This document shows, piece by piece, positions 44,839 through 57,109 of a DNA stretch of 64,000 nucleotides (position 1 is its first letter; every line of letters starts with the position of its first letter). Both the position numbers and the translations under genes were made by a program. This DNA is from Strongyloides papillosus. Its lineage: Eukaryota; Nematoda; Chromadorea; Rhabditida; Strongyloididae. The DNA lies in contig SRSI01000044.1 in NCBI GenBank assembly GCA_005656395.1, positions 2,081,946 through 2,145,945 on the forward strand. The letters are read 5' to 3'. The notes beneath the pieces were generated by a model. It ran no database searches and was not told where the DNA came from. It worked only from the letters and a program-made list of their open reading frames with translations.

Positions 44839-47628
44839 AAAATATTGCAAAAAGAGATAAATTAGACACGAGTAGTGATAAATTTTCTGTAGTTAATGAT
44901 TTATTAGTAAACTTGATTGGCTTAAATAAGTCTAAAAAAGGAGTAAATAAAAATAAATTGACAAAAAGAATTAAAAGATTGTCAGGTAATATAAAAAAAT
45001 GCAATGAAATATCTTTAAATAAAAGTTCTCAGGTAGATTCTATTGTAAAAGCTCTTGATTCAATTCAAGTAGCTAATGATTCTACAAAAAAAAGACGAAG
45101 AAACAGAAAGAGTTTGAAAAAACAAAAACTTTTTCCGGCTAGAGATGAGGAAATTATCCCAGATGAGCATTATTTGGGTCCTCTTTCTACTGGCTGTGAA
45201 CATTGTCAAGCAATGTTTTATGAAAAAGAAAGGAAATATAAACAATGCTGTGAATTTGGAGCAGTTAAAGAATATGAAAGACTATTTAATAACTTTCCTA
45301 AATTTATAAAAGATTTGTTTATAAATGAAGATGAGAAAAGTATATACTTTAAAAAGCATTGTAGGCGAATTAATAACAAATTTGCCTTTGCGAGTTATAC
45401 CGGTCAACAAAGAGACTTTAAAACACCAGGTCCTCCAACATTTGTGTTGCATGGTGAGGCTAAGCGTGTAATAAACACAGCTGTACCTGAAAATAAAGAT
45501 AATTTGTCCTATGGGCAACTATATTTTTATGAACCTGATGTTGCTGAAGATATTAGAAATAAAAATGTTAACGCATTTAGTGAAATATCAGTTATTAGTA
45601 ATCTTACTCATATAATTTCCAAAATAAATATGTTAGCATTATCACATAAACATTTTGGTGATTATATTCGTGAGCAAGAAATAAAACATAAAAATGAGAA
45701 TAAAGCTGTGCCAATGTATAAATTGGTTTTGAGACCTCCAGCAAATAAGAATGATAGAGTTCGTAATTTGCCAGAGGTTACAGAAATAGCAGCTATATTT
45801 CAAAGTGAAGATGGAGAAGTTCCTGATTATAATGTTTTGTTATGTAATAAAACAGGAAAATTGGAAACTTTGAGTCATTACAGTCCTTTAAAAGATCCTG
45901 CAACATATCCATTGTTCTTCCCAACAGGAGCTTTTGGATGGGAAGAGAAAAAAACATATAAAAAAGGTAATGAACAAAGATCTCTAACGAAATTGATTTA
46001 TTACCAAAATCTAATTGCTGTGAGGCCATCATTTAATCCTTTACATCATGGAGGGTTATTATTTCAACTATTTGTTGTTGATGCTTACACAGCAATAGAA
46101 AGAGATCGTCTAAATTATGTTATTAAGCTTAATAAAGAACTTAAGCAAAAAAACAATAAACAAATAGGAGATCTTCTTGAAGATTATCTTATCGGTGATG
46201 AAGATAATGAAGAAGCTGCAAAAAAAAGTGAAAGAATTAAACTTTTTAGCAGTTACATTGGTTCAAGAAGATTCATGCATTTAGGCTATCAAGATGGTAT
46301 GGCCATTGTTAGGAAATTTGGGAAAACAGATTTCTTTATTACAATGACTACAAACCCAAATTGGAGAGAGATTACAGAAAATCTTTATCCTGGGCAATTA
46401 CCAAGTGATCGCCATGACTTGATTGCAAGAGTGTTTAAGCATAAATCCGATGCTTTAATACACGACTTGAAGGAAAACAAAATAATGGGTAATGTAGTTT
46501 ATCTACAGTCAACCATTGAGTTTCAGAAAAGATCTTTACCACATATTCACATATTGGTAAAAGTTTCAAAAGAAGACTTCAGATTGACTTCTGATCAGGT
46601 AGATGAATGTGTCAAAGCAGAATTTCCTGATAAAGAAAAAAATCCACGTCTTTTTGAAATTGTTACATAAACAATGGTACATTCGAGATGTGATATTTCG
46701 AAAACAAAAGTACCCTGTTGGGATGAGGCAAAAAATATTTGCACTAAAAAATTCCCAGAACAGTACCATAAAGTAACTTCCATTTCTTCTAAAGGTAAAG
46801 TTAACATTAAGAGATCATTTGATCCCTTATTAGATATTACCGATAGATTTGGTAACAAAGTAAATAACGATTTTTGTGTAACATATAATCCATATTTGAG
46901 CTTGAAATACAATTCACATATTAATGTTAAAATTTGTGAAAGTGTTTTAAGTCCTAAATATTTGTTTAAGTATACACATAAATTAAATGGTGATAAAATT
47001 TCTGCGGATGTGGTCGAAACCGTTGAATCGAAAGATGAGGTTAAACTTCATATCGATGGTAGATATTTGACCATCAGAAGCAGTTTGGAGAATCATGGAG
47101 TATCCAATACTTTATAAAGATTGGATTGTTGTAAGATTAGCAGTTCACCTGATAAATGAGGATTGCACCGTTGCTGATGAAATGAATAATGGCAACAATA
47201 ATTGTTTCAAAGCAGATAAAGGTTATAAGTCTACATTATTAGCATTTTATAATCTTAATAAAAGCGATATTAATGCTAGAAAGTATCTCTATAATGAGAT
47301 AACAGAATATTATTGGTTTGACTTAAAAACCAGAGAATGGAAATTGAGACATCGCCAAAGGCGTACAATAGGAAGGATATTTACTGTATCACCTATGAAT
47401 ATCGAATTGTTTTCACTTCGCCAACTTTTGCTCCATGTATCTGAAGCAACATGTGAAGGTGATTTGAAAAATGTTAATGGTGTTCAATGGCCCTCATTTA
47501 GAGATGCAGCCATATCAAGAGGCTTACTTGATACTGAAGATAATTACAATGAATTGTTTGAAGAAGCATGTGAAAGCGCGATGCCTAACATGCTTCGTAA
47601 TTACTTCGGGCTCATGATTTGCTATTAG
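44796..47628 (+). pseudogene. Helitron Rep (HUH nuclease) part, disabled
   Basis: Basic linker, then the Cys-rich N-terminal region typical of Helitron proteins (LGPLSTGCEHCQAMFY with a CC further on), the Helitron-like N domain, and the HUH nuclease signature LPHIHIL at about 46536-46556. The downstream tyrosine motif KYLFKYTHK (about 46954-46980) supplies the nicking tyrosines. Rep cuts and rejoins one strand during rolling-circle transposition. Damage: TAA at 46668-46670 between FEIVT and TMVHSRC, a frameshift at 47095-47117 (SLENHGVSNT to LYKDWIVVRLAVHL), and TAG at 47626-47628 before the helicase part. Catalytic residues themselves are intact, so decay is moderate. Confidence 0.85.
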
Positions 47629-49238
47629 CCATCTTTTACAAGACATTATGATACCTTCATTAGATTTAAAAATTACTTAATCGAAGATTATCTAATGAAA
47701 TATAATGGTAATGAAGAAAGGGCTGAAGCTCAAGCCATTTTTGATATTAGAAATGTTCTACAATCTAGTAACTTTAATGGCTATGCTGATTTACCTGAAG
47801 TCAATTTCGATATTATAGAGATTGACTATGTTGAAGATAAAGATGTTCTAAAAAGGTTAGGTGACGAAAATTTAAAATCAGCTAATGAAGAACAGAGAAA
47901 CTTTATTAATAGGATATTAAATATCATTGTTAATAATTTACCAGATAAACGTTGCTTCTTTTTAGAAGAACCTGCAGGAACAGGTAAGACATTCGTCTAC
48001 GCAACGTTATATTATTTGCCTAGAGCTGAAGATAAGATAGTACTTAATTGTGCTTCAACAGGTATTGCGGCTACTCTTCTTAGAAATGGAAAACAGTTCA
48101 TTCTATGTTTTCAGTGCCATTTACCTTATTTAACAGTAATTTTAGGCTATCCAAGCTTAATAAATTACGTACTACTATGCTTTAGAAAGCTTCATTAATA
48201 ATAATTGATGAAGCACCTATGCTTAGTAAGTATGTAATTGATTATCTTGATCAGCAACTGAAAAAAGTGTGCAAAAATGATCTTCCATTCGGTGGGAAAG
48301 TCATCATATGTGGTGTTGATTTTAGGCAAACATTGCCTATCCTACCAAATTCTACAAGGCATCAAAGTGCTTTGTTCTTCATAATGTATAGCCCTCTTTG
48401 GAACGTTTACTTTGAGACAGTGAAACTTACCAGAAACATGAGGGTTAAAGAGGACGAGATTGATTTTGCCAAGTGGATTTTAGATATTGGTGATGATGCC
48501 GTTAAAAAAAATGAAGATGGTGAAGTAGATATACCGCTAAATATCCAATCAACTGGAAATTTAATGAATGATACCTTTGTAAATAAGAATGAAAACATAT
48601 TAGAAAAATCTAACTATGCAATTCTTTCTCCAACAAATGCCATTGTAGAGTCAATAAATAACGAAGTATTAGACAGTCTACCAGACGATGTTGAAAAAAT
48701 ATTTTCAGCTGATTCGATTAGAAAAGATTCGGATACTGATGAAAATTACTACAATATGCCTATTGAGAACTTAAATCAGTTAACACCTAGCGGTTTACCA
48801 CCACATGTGTTGAATCTCAAGGTTAATGCCGTTATTATCGTTCTTCGTAACTTGAACATTAAAGAAGGACTTTGTAATGGCACAAGATTGAGAATTATAA
48901 AGATTAATAAAAGAATCTTGACATGTATCCATTTTTCAGGATTAAATAAAGATAAAACTGTTCTTATACCTCGAATAGTTTTATATAGTTCTGAAGGAGA
49001 ATTTCCTTTTACACTAGCAAGGAAACAATTTCCTGTAAGACTTGCCTTTGCAATGACTATCAATAAAAGTCAAGGGCAAACATTGAGTAAAGTTGGTGTA
49101 GATTTAACAATACCAGTTTTTTCACATAGGCAATTGTATGTTGCTTTTTCGCGAGTAAAAAGTTCTGATTGTCTATTTGTTAAAACAGAATCTGATAAGG
49201 CAAAAAATATTGTATATACGGAAATATTTAATGCATAG
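47629..49238 (+). pseudogene. Helitron PIF1-family helicase part, disabled
   Basis: Contains Walker A as EEPAGTGKT (about 47965-47991), CASTGIAATLL, Walker B IIIDEAPM (near 48200), LTRNMR, the [14 protein letters not shown] region, and the C-terminal motifs [13 protein letters not shown] and LYVAFSRV, that is a whole PIF1/RecD-like 5'-3' helicase. A frameshift near 48090 (after LLRNGK) and TAG at 48183-48185 (before [12 protein letters not shown]) break it. The last 339 codons (48219-49238) are fully open. In Helitrons the helicase unwinds the donor strand nicked by Rep. The Glu in place of the usual Gly before PAGTGKT is a minor oddity. Confidence 0.9.
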
Positions 49239-49510
49239 ATTCTGATTAAATAACGAAAATATGAAGAACAAATAAATGACATCTATAAAAGCAGATGGAG
49301 GATCAAAACAATGGATCAAGAATAATTTTTTAACATTTTTAATTAAATGACTTTTTTTAATTCTATTTTTTTCAACATTTTTAAATAAATGATTGTTTTT
49401 TTAACTGTGTTTTTTTATTTCTTTTAATGACAAATTGTTCTAATACAAATATTTTGATAATAATTTAATACAAAAATTCTTTTAAAAAATATGCTCTGGG
49501 GACCAGACGT
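49239..49510. other. Helitron 3' untranslated region
   Basis: AT-rich tail between the helicase stop and the G+C-rich hairpin. No gene is seen. Confidence 0.4.
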
Positions 49511-49529
49511 GACCTGCCGAAGGCAGGTC
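49511..49529. other. G+C-rich hairpin, candidate Helitron 3' terminus
   Basis: GACCTGCC at 49511-49518 pairs perfectly with GGCAGGTC at 49522-49529 around a GAA loop, and CTAA overlaps its end (49529-49532). Helitrons carry a short hairpin near a CTRR end, usually with a few bases between. The block stands out in AT-rich DNA. The exact terminus is not established. Confidence 0.5.
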
Positions 49530-49712
49530 TAAGGCTGGTTGAATATAAATTATTTAGTATATAGTTAGCATTATGTAATAGAATCTGTTATATTGAAAAT
49601 TATATTACTATTTTAAAATACCTTTTGAAAAACCCTTGAGAATATATTTTTATAGAAGCAAAGCTACAAATATTTTGTTACAATTAAAAAAATTTTTTCT
49701 AATCTTGTTATA

Positions 49713-51451
49713 CAGGGTGTCTCAAATAGGTCTGAAAGATTTTAAACATTAATAAATTTTCTATTTCTTAATCAAATTCGATAATTTTTTTTAAAAATAA
49801 TGAGTGAAGTTAAGATTTTAAGGCTATATAATTTTTTTTGTTAACCCTTTATATGCTGAATTTTTTTTATGTTTAATTTAAGTATGAAAACTCGTAAAAC
49901 AATTTAAAAAAAACGTTTAACATAAAGCAATATTTTAAATTGTTGGATAGATATAAAAATTAAAAAACACGTATACGATAGATAAAAATGATAACTTTAT
50001 TAAGGATAAACGATTCCATAATATAACACTAACAGTCCTATGCCGACTGCATGAGACGGAGGAAAAGTAAAGAATGAATATTTAACAAAAATTGGTTCTT
50101 TCTATATCTTAGATTTTAGGCGACCTTTCAAATTTCCCAAGACTATTCTTTTGAGAGAACGGACCGTTTGTTACATTCCCATGAAAGTCCGTATGAGAGT
50201 CAGAAATTCTTCCTATAAATTTACATTTTTACATCACTTTTTGAACATTTTTTTTGAAACCCCTATACATTTAGATTTTTTACATCTTCTCTTATTAGAA
50301 AAAATTGGCCAATGCGCTGTCATATCTTTACGAAATTCTTTCTATTTGAATTACTGCACTTGGTATTATTTTTTCTAATTGTTTATCTACAAAATTTTTT
50401 TAAAAGACGTCATCTTTTCCTAATAGTAGCTTTTCGCTTTTGACATAAACAAGATCGAATTTCAATTTTAAATTTTAACAAGCTATGTTGGTATTTGCGA
50501 TTTATATTGCGTAATGAACAAATGCTTTTTATATTCTTTGATAGTCATATATTTAGAGTAAACAAATATATAACTAGAATTGATTCAAAGTTTCCCATAC
50601 AGTTCATTATGACTTATAAGTTACATCATTTAAATTTAATAACAAAATGTTTGATCAAATGCCAACGGTAATTTCGTAGAAATTTTCTTTTTTATTTTAA
50701 AATTACTATTACATATATTACCTTTTACTATTTTCGTCTATTGTGACTTGTAAGTTACAAAGCATTGTCATTAAAAATTTAATGACAGTTGTTTGTGCAA
50801 ATACAAACAGATTAGCCATTTTTGATAGAAAAACCACCATCTAAAGTTTTAAAAAGTTATTAAAAATATGAATTTATTATTTTGTGACAGCAAAGTCAAA
50901 ACGATATATAAAATAATAATAATTTAAAATTATTTTACCTCAAAGTAACAATGTTATATAAAGAGTTAATTTTTTTGCTGCAGATTTCCTCTATTTCACT
51001 GATCATTTTATACGTCAAAGTTTTTATTACTTTAAAAAAGAAAACAATTTTTGAATAGTGTTGGAAATTAAATCGATATTTTTACACAGCTTCAAAAGCC
51101 TCTTAGAAAATTTTTTGTTTACTATTGACTCTTTCATAAGCAACATTGTTAAACATGGCCCTTAGAAATCGTATTTGAAGTATGGAAACGTTTTTTAAGC
51201 TCTTTGGAGACAAGATCGTATTTCCTCGATCGTTATTTCACAGCTTTAGCCATAAAATAGTACGACTTTGGAATGTGAAACGATCAATCTGTAGAAAAAA
51301 AGTTTGCAGCAAAAAGAAAAATTTAACAAAAAAAATTGTATAGCCAAAAATTCCTACCTTTACTCATTATTTTAAAAAAATTATTAAATTTGATTAAAAA
51401 TAAAAAAGTTATTAATATTTAAAATCTTTCAGATCTATTTGGGACACCTTG
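49713..51451. mobile_element. Fold-back element, 1739 bp, CAGGGTGTC ends
   Basis: Left end CAGGGTGTCTCAAATAGG and right end, inverted, CAAGGTGTCCCAAATAGA, flanked by TA (49711-49712, 51452-51453). Inverted arms extend about 150 bp (shared TCTGAAAGATTTTAAA, AATAATGAGT, TTTTTTGTTAA). The interior has no clear transposase in either strand. End type and TA duplication match the MITE inside B, so both are probably mobilised by one Tc1/mariner-like enzyme (inference). Confidence 0.85.
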
Positions 51452-51453
51452 TA

Positions 51454-52727
51454 TATAAAAAAATAAATGTGCTTTTATTTAAAATAATTATTTTTTTACT
51501 ACAGTAAACTTCTTAGCACAATATGCTTATAATTAATATTAAAAGCACACACATACAAATCACCTCATTTTTTTGACTATTGAAAGTATGCTTTAGTAAT
51601 AAGTGGCAAAAATATTTTACTACCAAATGGAAATTCTGATAGTCTTATTTTTCCGTATGCATTATAACTCTTTTATTTGCAAGATAGACCTAAAAAATAA
51701 ATGGAATGTGACTATAAATTATGACAAAAAAATATGCTTTTAAATATTCTTTTGTAACAATAACAAAAAAATAACAATAAAAAAATTAACCGTTTACATT
51801 AGGTTCATCCAGAGAATCTTGTTGTATTAATAAAGAATTCCTAAATTTTAAAATGACCTAAAATAAAATATTATGATTGTGTTTTGAGTATAGCTTAAAA
51901 TGTTTATATTACACTATTCTCCGGAAGTATTATGACTAATCTAAAGCAACTCTTTATAGGTAAATAAAACTTGCAATTTTAATATTGCATTGTCTACAGT
52001 GTCTAATAGTTTAGCTGTCTAAATTAAAATTTTAATAAGTGGTTAAAAAATTCACATAGTACTTTAAAACATTTTTGCTTCAAACATTTTAGCAAAAAAT
52101 TTTTTAAATATAAAAATATGAATGATAATATAAAAATTCACATTCATTTAAAAGTATTTCCTGAGATAATCTAATATATGCCAGCTAGTCATTAAACAAA
52201 AAAAATATCATATATTATATTTTAGTTAGCTTTCCTTCAAAATTATCAACAAAGAAAACGCTATAGAACTATCTTTATTACAAAAAATTCTTCTACTGAA
52301 GTTTAAAATAGTGTTTACATCGAAAAGTATTACTATAATATCGATTATGGACTTGTTGAGATATAATTTCCAGTCTTCTTAATACCAATAAAAGTCATTT
52401 TGTAAAAGGCGTACATTTTTGGAAAAATAGAAGCTAAATTACTAGTTAAGAAACATTACTTGGTACTACATTAAATTTCTTTTAGATATTTCATGTAATA
52501 TGTCGAAAAATGATTAAAACATTTTATATTTTGTCATAAAAAAAGGAATAATTTTGTGTGCAAACAAAGTTTGTTTGAAATAAAAGAATTTTATTTAATT
52601 TTTACTGTAGTAGCATAAAAACTCTCATCAAAAATATTTAACATTATCTTTAGTCACTTTTTTATATCATATTAGTGTAAAATTTTGATATTTCTAATTA
52701 AATATTAAAATGTCAATAAAACGTGGT
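51454..52727. other. AT-rich spacer
   Basis: No gene, RNA or repeat that I can support. Confidence 0.4.
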
Positions 52728-52734
52728 ATAAATT
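52728..52734 (+). promoter_or_regulatory. TATA box of the secreted basic protein gene
   Basis: TATAAAT lies 40 nt upstream of the ATG at 52768, in the context GGTATAAATTAT. Spacing suits a core promoter with a short leader. Confidence 0.45.
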
Positions 52735-52767
52735 ATATAACACAGAAACATTTATCAAAAAAATATA

Positions 52768-53166
52768 ATGAAATATATCCATTTATTATTTTTAATATTT
52801 TTTATTATCAGTACTGCTGTAATCAATAATGGTGAATCTAAAAAATTGAAATCAAAAAAAAAATTTACTCTTTTTACGAAAAAAATTGTTGCAGAAGCTA
52901 TAAAACAACACAACAAAAAAAAGAATGTTCACCTTGTAAGGTTGTGTAATGTATTAAATGTTAAGAAAATATTTAAACCAAGGAAAATATTTGAAGTGCG
53001 ATTTATAGGAAAATGGTTACAATGTCCAAGAATGATGGGAGTTGTATGTGGTAGTGAATTAAAGGCGAAAATTTCTAAGACAAAGAAAAATGGTATTAAA
53101 GTAGAAAATGTCTGGACAATTGAAAGATCAAAAAGTTATCTTAGAAGAAAATGTTATAAATTATAA
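52768..53166 (+). CDS. Small secreted basic protein, possibly cystatin-like (132 aa)
   Basis: Single exon with a clear signal peptide (MKYIHLLFLIFFIISTAVI, cleavage likely near residue 20-23). The mature part is about 110 residues, very Lys-rich, with four cysteines (LCNV, LQC, VVC, RKC), enough for two disulphides. The layout, an N-terminal helix (TKKIVAEAIKQHNKKKN) followed by strands (VHLVRLCNVLNVKKIF, IFEVRFIGKWLQC, ELKAKISKTKK, VENVWTIER), resembles the cystatin fold, but the inhibitory QxVxG loop is not visible. So this is at best a distant relative, or another small secreted family. A TATA box lies upstream and AATAAA at 53178-53183 just after the stop. Neighbouring genes give no functional hint. 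Confidence 0.7.
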   Translation: MKYIHLLFLIFFIISTAVINNGESKKLKSKKKFTLFTKKIVAEAIKQHNKKKNVHLVRLCNVLNVKKIFKPRKIFEVRFIGKWLQCPRMMGVVCGSELKAKISKTKKNGIKVENVWTIERSKSYLRRKCYKL

Positions 53167-56100
53167 ATTTTAGCATGAATAAATTTTTACTTTTTTTAAT
53201 GTAACTTTTACAAATATTTTATTGGTAAAACAATAAATTTAAACATTTTGATTCAAACTACATTATTAATTTTTCCAAAACAATATCATAAAAATTTTAT
53301 TGATAAAAAAATAATGGTGAAAATTAACATTGATAGTGATAAGCACAAATGGAACTCTTTATTTTAAAATAATTGCTTTATTAACTTGGGTTTAAAAATA
53401 GTACTATAAAATTATAATGTATAATAAAATTAGATTATAAATAACTTACTTTCTAATGAGGGTATGACGATTACAAAAATAGACGATTATAGAAATATAA
53501 TATGTTGTAGAAATCAATGAAATTTGTTTGCACATAATTTATACGAAGACGATGACTTCAAAATTATCATATTTCACTTTATTTCAAAACTTTCTACCCT
53601 AAGTTTTAAATATTACTAAGCTTTTATTATTTTATCTTCAATAAATTGTAATTGTTTTATTAATTTCTAGTTATTGGTTTCTTGTAGCACATCGGTATAA
53701 CATAAAATTAGAATATTAAAATGTAAAATTTAAATAGTAGATTAATAATATTGATTATAAAATTATTATAAATAGGGGCAATTTTTCATAAATTATTATG
53801 CTTATTTTTATTAAATAAAAGAAAGAAAGAATGTTACATTTATTTTATCTTAAAGCGAATTATAAAATTTGATGAATTGAAAAAGTTTTTAGTGGATTTT
53901 TGTTAGAATTATTAGATAAGGTCGTATTTTGCGAATTGTAATATTACCCTAAATAGTCATCCAAATAAAACTTTATAATAAAAATCATAAAAATTTTATC
54001 TTAAAAGTTTTAAATTATTTTGTGTTTTTTATTTGTTTGGCATAACATTTCCTTAAAGACGTGATATTTAAAATTTATAAAATAAAGTAGTAATTTTTAA
54101 TATAAGTCAAAAAGCGAAATAAAAAATTATTTAAATATTATTTGTTTTTAAAATGTTAAAAAAGCTTTCAAAAATTGTCTTTAAAATTTGTAAAATAAAA
54201 AATACGACAATAAAAAAGTGCAATATTTTAAGAGTGATATTATATCTGGGAAGCTTTTACACTTTATTAACAAACAAAATGCAAAAATAAATATAAACTA
54301 TAGTACAAATATTAATTAATTATTTAATTTTAACTTAATTAAAGCCTTAAGTTTCGGTTCCTTCCTTGGGTTAGCTTTTTAGTATCTTTATATTCTTAAA
54401 ATAATAGATATAAATAATACAATGTTTCTCAGAGAAATATCGAAATAACATTACATCGTTATTTTTTATTAAATATAAAGTCACTAAATTCTTATGTTAT
54501 TAAGTAATATTTTTAAACTTCCAACAATAGTAAAATTAATTAATTTCAATGTTACGTCTATATAGTTCGTTTTGTGTTTCAACATTAAAATGAGATAGTG
54601 GACATTAGTTCATCGCAAAAATTTATGTCGTACGCGCCAATAACATGCGAATTTTATAAAGCAAAAAATGTAAATTTTTTTTAAGAAAATTAGATAAAAA
54701 ACATCTATACAATTTAACACTTATATAAATACTTATTAATAACAATAAAAAAATTCGTAAAAATGTTTTATCCATCCTTATAAAGGAGCTAGATTACGAC
54801 ATTGCCAATCAAAGAGAGGCCATAGGCCAAGCTTTATCAATAAATGGATAAAAATAATGTGTTTTTCTCAAAAAAATCATAAAAATTCACTTAAAAACAC
54901 AAATGCTGCACAAAAAAATTGCTGCAAATGCTTCAAAATATGTTTATTTGTTATTATTCATGCTTTAGAATACCTTTTACTCTAAAAAAATCGCGCTAAA
55001 TAAGAATTTTTAGCCAAACTGTTAAATCAAATACCTTTGCAATTCCTTTATTATAAAAAATTAAGCAGCAAAATTAAGTAGCGGCACGATCAGCTATATA
55101 GCTATTAGACTAATGTTCCTTTTCTCATTGAAATATTGCAAAATATAAAGCTCATTTTAACTATCTACTTTGAAAACAAAAAAAACATTAAAAAAATAAA
55201 TTGCTTCTACGTAAAAAGTACTTTAACATACCATTAAACAATTTTAATGATCAAACAATTCACTGTTTCGGTTAATGTTTATACTTTTGGAATTAGTAAT
55301 AATAATACAAATTTTGTTTGTTTAAAAAAGTTTTCACTGATTAACTTTTGATTAAATTTGATTCGTAAACAGATTAATCAAAAATTAGCAGAACGATTTT
55401 TTGTTTCCATTTTCCTTTTGTTGAACTTGCATAAGATTTCTGTTACAAAACTGTTACAATTTTTGCGAACATATAATAAATATTTTATAAATTATAAAAT
55501 ACCTTTTCTTATAATTGCTTTAAATATACCCATTGAGAAACGTTTTTTTTACTTATATTGACTTTTTAAACGTGCAAAATTGAGTACTTTAAATTTACAC
55601 CTCTTGTTAATATATACTCAAACAAAATAGATTCAAAACATTTTAAAAGTATTGAGATATTTAAAAATCTAAATAACAACTTTCATTTTCAATTGTAAAA
55701 CGTAAGTGCTGTATAAAACTAAACTTATACCAACTCATATCAATAATAACACATCAACTATATGGAGGACTATAAAAAGATAAAATGTGGAATAATTCTA
55801 CACTTCAACTACACCTTAGTATAAAAGAGAAATATCGAACATAAGTATTGAATTAATGTACATAATTGCCGAACATCTGTATATCCTTACTACTATTATT
55901 AATTTATCCCTTTGTTAAATAAAAGTTTATTAAAGTTCATTGCTATACTTTAAATATACTGGGATTTTATCGAGCTCCAAATGGTTCCCCTGGGTTATTC
56001 AATATCTTGTAGTTGATTGTTATACATTTTTTGACAATAAACTTGAAATATTAAATAACGGAAAAATCATAAGTTGAAATATTCGATTAATTTCGATTTT

Positions 56101-57109
56101 TAATATGATGTAACTTTATGCATTCCTGTCGAAAATTAACATATTTAAATATTAATTAACGGATATTTAAGTAAAACTATTAAGTAGTGATATTTTATAA
56201 TGCCATAGGCATTTTTATTCTACTAAAATTTTAATTTCCAGAAATTATTTCTATATAGATATTTTTTATCAACTACTTTTTTAGGTCAAACGAAATTACT
56301 ATGTGTCTTTCCCAAAATAAGCATATGAACCTCTAAAAATATTAAAAAAAATTTTTTATAAAGATTTAAAATATTTTAATACTTTTTTGCAACTTGTAGA
56401 TTGTATACTCTTTTTGTAATTAAATACACTTTGTAAACTATTTCAATAGTTATCTCGTTATCAATTATGTTTTTCTAAACGATGCTGAGAACTTATTTCA
56501 TTTAGAAGAAACACTTTATAAAAAGTACTGCATAATAAAAGCAACTGTTTAATAATGTAAAATTCTGGATGTTAAATAATATTTTACAATTCCAATGTAA
56601 ATTACACTAGTTGTAAAAGTCAGATAACAAAAATACTATAATAAGCATTTTAAACATATTACTTGCGGTTTAAATATTATTCTTAATCTAAAAAAACTTT
56701 TTTCTATAAACAAAGTTTATAAGAAGTGGATAGACTATCAATTCTAAAATAATTATATTTTTTTAAAATATGTCTTCGTCAACTAAAACAATCTAGAAAT
56801 TAGATTAACTTTAATTATAATGATTTTCATCTCTATTCAACTTAATAAACAGTTATAAATTTAATTTACAGTAGTAAAGTCAATTGTATCTTTTTTTGCA
56901 ATTTATATAAGCGAAATATAATTTTAAGAATTACTTTGACTTAAAAAAGTTTCTAAGGAGAAAAGCCATAATAATAAGAATTTTACAGTTTAGGGAAATA
57001 TGAACTATCAGTTCGAACTATATTTTAAAGAAATCCGCTGTGTGTAAATTATTATTGATGATTAAACACCTCAGACATAAATCAAATGCATTTTCTGAGG
57101 ATTCCAATC
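53167..57109. other. AT-rich gene desert
   Basis: Nearly 4 kb without a supported gene. A 67-codon open stretch at 55358-55561 is compositionally like its surroundings and rejected. Confidence 0.5.

Larger units (their letters stand above)
35138..49529 (+). mobile_element. Decayed Helitron with cysteine-protease, Rep and PIF1 helicase domains, split by retrotransposon D
   Basis: Coding parts at 35138-35944 and 43901-49238 belong to one rolling-circle transposon: a herpes-tegument-like cysteine protease, a long Lys-rich linker, a HUH-type Rep nuclease and a PIF1-family helicase, the normal order for animal Helitrons. The 7956-bp segment between them is retrotransposon D. Removing D would join the two halves in the same frame. 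A possible 3' end is the G+C-rich hairpin at 49511-49529 followed by CTAA, which fits the CTRR rule, though the hairpin is closer to the end than is typical. The 5' end is not located. At least four stops and four frameshifts show it is dead. Confidence 0.8.

Noticed and set aside
43989..46912. Minus-strand frames opposite the Helitron protein
   Set aside because: Composition is the complement of the Lys-rich Helitron coding strand, which carries clear domains.
50151..50378. 75-codon frame inside the larger fold-back element
   Set aside because: No transposase motif; probably chance in the element interior.
55358..55561. 67-codon open frame in the 53-57 kb desert
   Set aside because: Low-complexity hydrophobic composition, no promoter, splice or homology hint.
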